From contig JAUYGW010000348.1 in assembly GCA_030690245.1 (NCBI GenBank), forward strand, positions 1 to 6,367: a DNA stretch of 6,367 nt, in the 5' to 3' direction. Positions within the stretch are counted from its first letter, which is position 1. Every line of letters starts with the position of its first letter. The notes beneath the pieces are model-generated. The model was given only the letters and a program-made list of their open reading frames with translations. It was not told where the DNA came from and made no database searches. Position numbers and translations under genes: made by a program. Of the stretch, positions 5,514-6,367 are shown piece by piece. This DNA comes from Gallionella sp. Lineage in GTDB: Bacteria; Pseudomonadota; Gammaproteobacteria; Burkholderiales; Gallionellaceae.

Positions 5514-5927
5514 ATGCGAAATTTAGCAATCCTTGCCTTTTTATTGCTGGGCTTAGCCAGCGCACCTGCGGGCGCTGCAACAGCATCCTGGCACTCGCTC
5601 ACTCCTGCGCAACAGGAAGCCCTTGCCCCCTTGTCGCAGCAGTGGGATAACCTGCCGGAACAACAGCAACACCGCCTGCTCAAGACGGCCAAACGCTACC
5701 CGAATCTTGCTCCCGAACAAAAAAGCCGCTTCCGTGACCGTTTAGAGACGTGGAGCAAGCTCACCCCGGAACAACGTGACGCCGCCCGTGAAAAATATCG
5801 CGCCTTCAGAAAAGTGCCGGCAGAACACCGTGAGCAGGTAAAACGGATGGTCAGACAGAGTCAAGAAGAAAAGGTGCGGCAATCCGCCAGCGGAGTTCCT
5901 GCTGCGCCGCCATCCCTCCAACCGTGA
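5514..5927 (+). CDS. DUF3106-like exported repeat protein
   Basis: This 137-residue protein has a signal peptide (1-21, cleavage after AGA) and a charged helical region of five units that begin with L/V-x-P-x-Q/E. The units start at residues 29, 47, 65, 83 and 101, exactly 18 residues apart (LTPAQQ, LPEQQQ, LAPEQK, LTPEQR, VPAEHR). This is the DUF3106 pattern, found with the sigma/DUF3619 pair in Betaproteobacteria. The tail is Pro/Ala-rich. Function is unknown; periplasmic location and operon position suggest a sensing or envelope-stress role, which is inference. There is no good Shine-Dalgarno ahead of ATG 5514 (the leader is AT-rich), and the gene starts 21 nt after the DUF3619 stop, so reinitiation is possible. 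In other genomes an RDD-family membrane protein often follows; here lptG follows in the opposite direction. Confidence 0.87.
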   Translation: MRNLAILAFLLLGLASAPAGAATASWHSLTPAQQEALAPLSQQWDNLPEQQQHRLLKTAKRYPNLAPEQKSRFRDRLETWSKLTPEQRDAAREKYRAFRKVPAEHREQVKRMVRQSQEEKVRQSASGVPAAPPSLQP

Positions 5928-5958
5928 TTGGCCAAGCGTGATCGGCTGGATGTCTGAG

Positions 5959-5992
5959 AAAGCCAGCGCAAAAAATAGGTCTTGGCGGCTTT
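5959..5992. terminator. weak bidirectional terminator between convergent genes
   Basis: A short stem (AAAGCC 5959-5964 with GGCTTT 5987-5992) encloses a 22-nt loop and is followed by one further T. It lies between the ends of the DUF3106 gene and lptG. The stem is short and the loop long, so the call is tentative. Confidence 0.3.
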
Positions 5993-6002
5993 TGATACTC
6001 TG

Positions 6003-6367
6003 TCAGCGCCGCTCGGTCCACCAGAGCATCAGCATCCCCAGCGACAAAAACAAAGCCGTTATCGCCGTCGCGCTGACAAACGGCTGCCAGTCGTTGAGCG
6101 CACCCAGGTTGGCGAACAGCCGACCGACGAAGTGAAATACCAGGCCGAGCACGATACCCAGGAATATCATCGCACCGACCCCTCCCGCACGCCGATGATA
6201 AGACGCAAACGGCAGCGCCAGCAGCATCATCACCATTAACGCAAACGGATAAACCAGCTTGTTCCACATCGCAATTTCATAGCGCGTGCTTTTCTGGCGG
6301 TTATCCTTCAGGTGGCTGGTGTATTGATACAGATCGTAGGCAGACATTTGTTCCGGCACCACCAGCA
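6003..6367 (-). CDS. lptG: LPS export ABC transporter permease LptG, C-terminal part
   Basis: Only the last 120 residues are present; the gene runs off the window at 6367. A full LptG is about 355-360 residues. LptG pairs with LptF in the inner membrane and, driven by LptB, extracts lipopolysaccharide for transport to the outer membrane. The fragment shows the end of the periplasmic domain (MSAYDLYQYTSHLKDNRQ), the W-NK-L-P motif leading into a helix (MWNKLVYPFALMVMMLLALP), a second helix (GAMIFLGIVLGLVFHFVG) and the last helix (ATAITALFLSLGMLMLWW). LptF shares this fold, but the ending and helix pattern favour LptG. It is convergent with the sigma-factor operon, with a 75-bp gap. Confidence 0.88.
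   Translation of the reverse strand, partial: LVVPEQMSAYDLYQYTSHLKDNRQKSTRYEIAMWNKLVYPFALMVMMLLALPFASYHRRAGGVGAMIFLGIVLGLVFHFVGRLFANLGALNDWQPFVSATAITALFLSLGMLMLWWTERR

Noticed and set aside
5851..6267. 138-residue minus-strand frame overlapping lptG and the DUF3106 gene
   Set aside because: It is a shadow of lptG in another frame and has no recognisable protein features.

Overview
The window looks like a chromosomal segment of a betaproteobacterium. An order such as Nitrosomonadales (Gallionellaceae- or Methylophilaceae-like) fits best. This rests on the sigma factor / DUF3619 / DUF3106 gene trio, which I know mainly from Betaproteobacteria, the lptG sequence, and an AniA-type copper nitrite reductase beside a small cytochrome c. 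No rRNA, tRNA, CRISPR array or insertion sequence was seen. Genus-level placement is inference.

Left part (1-2040). A 557-residue membrane cytochrome has an N-terminal FHA domain, one transmembrane helix, and a C-terminal region with ten predicted haem c sites (nine CXXCH, one CX4CH). It is convergent with nirK. The 287-bp gap between them holds a perfect 23-bp inverted repeat of REP/REPIN type and a strong, probably bidirectional, terminator.

Centre (2041-3833). nirK (minus strand) and a c551/c552-type monohaem cytochrome c (plus strand) diverge from a 437-bp intergenic region. That region carries a tandem pair of sites matching the RegA/PrrA/RegR-family redox response regulator box, a second tandem 14-bp repeat, and candidate promoters on both sides. 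The simplest reading is a nitrite-reducing module: the cytochrome donates electrons to NirK in the periplasm, and expression is tied to redox state. The FHA-multihaem protein could feed or sense the same periplasmic electron pool, but that is conjecture.

Right part (3834-6367). After two stacked hairpins (the second a clear terminator) comes a small exported protein of unknown function with a His-rich tail. Next is a compact operon of a sigma-70-family (ECF-like) factor, a single-pass DUF3619 protein overlapping it by ATGA, and an exported DUF3106 protein with an exact 18-residue repeat. The sigma factor appears to start at CTG: a good Shine-Dalgarno sits 8 nt before it, and no in-frame ATG/GTG/TTG gives a complete region 2. 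The window ends inside lptG (minus strand, 3' end only), convergent with the operon.

No wholly new multi-gene system is evident. The most unusual items are the FHA-decahaem fusion, the RegR-like boxes in the nirK/cytochrome region, and the CTG-initiated sigma factor.
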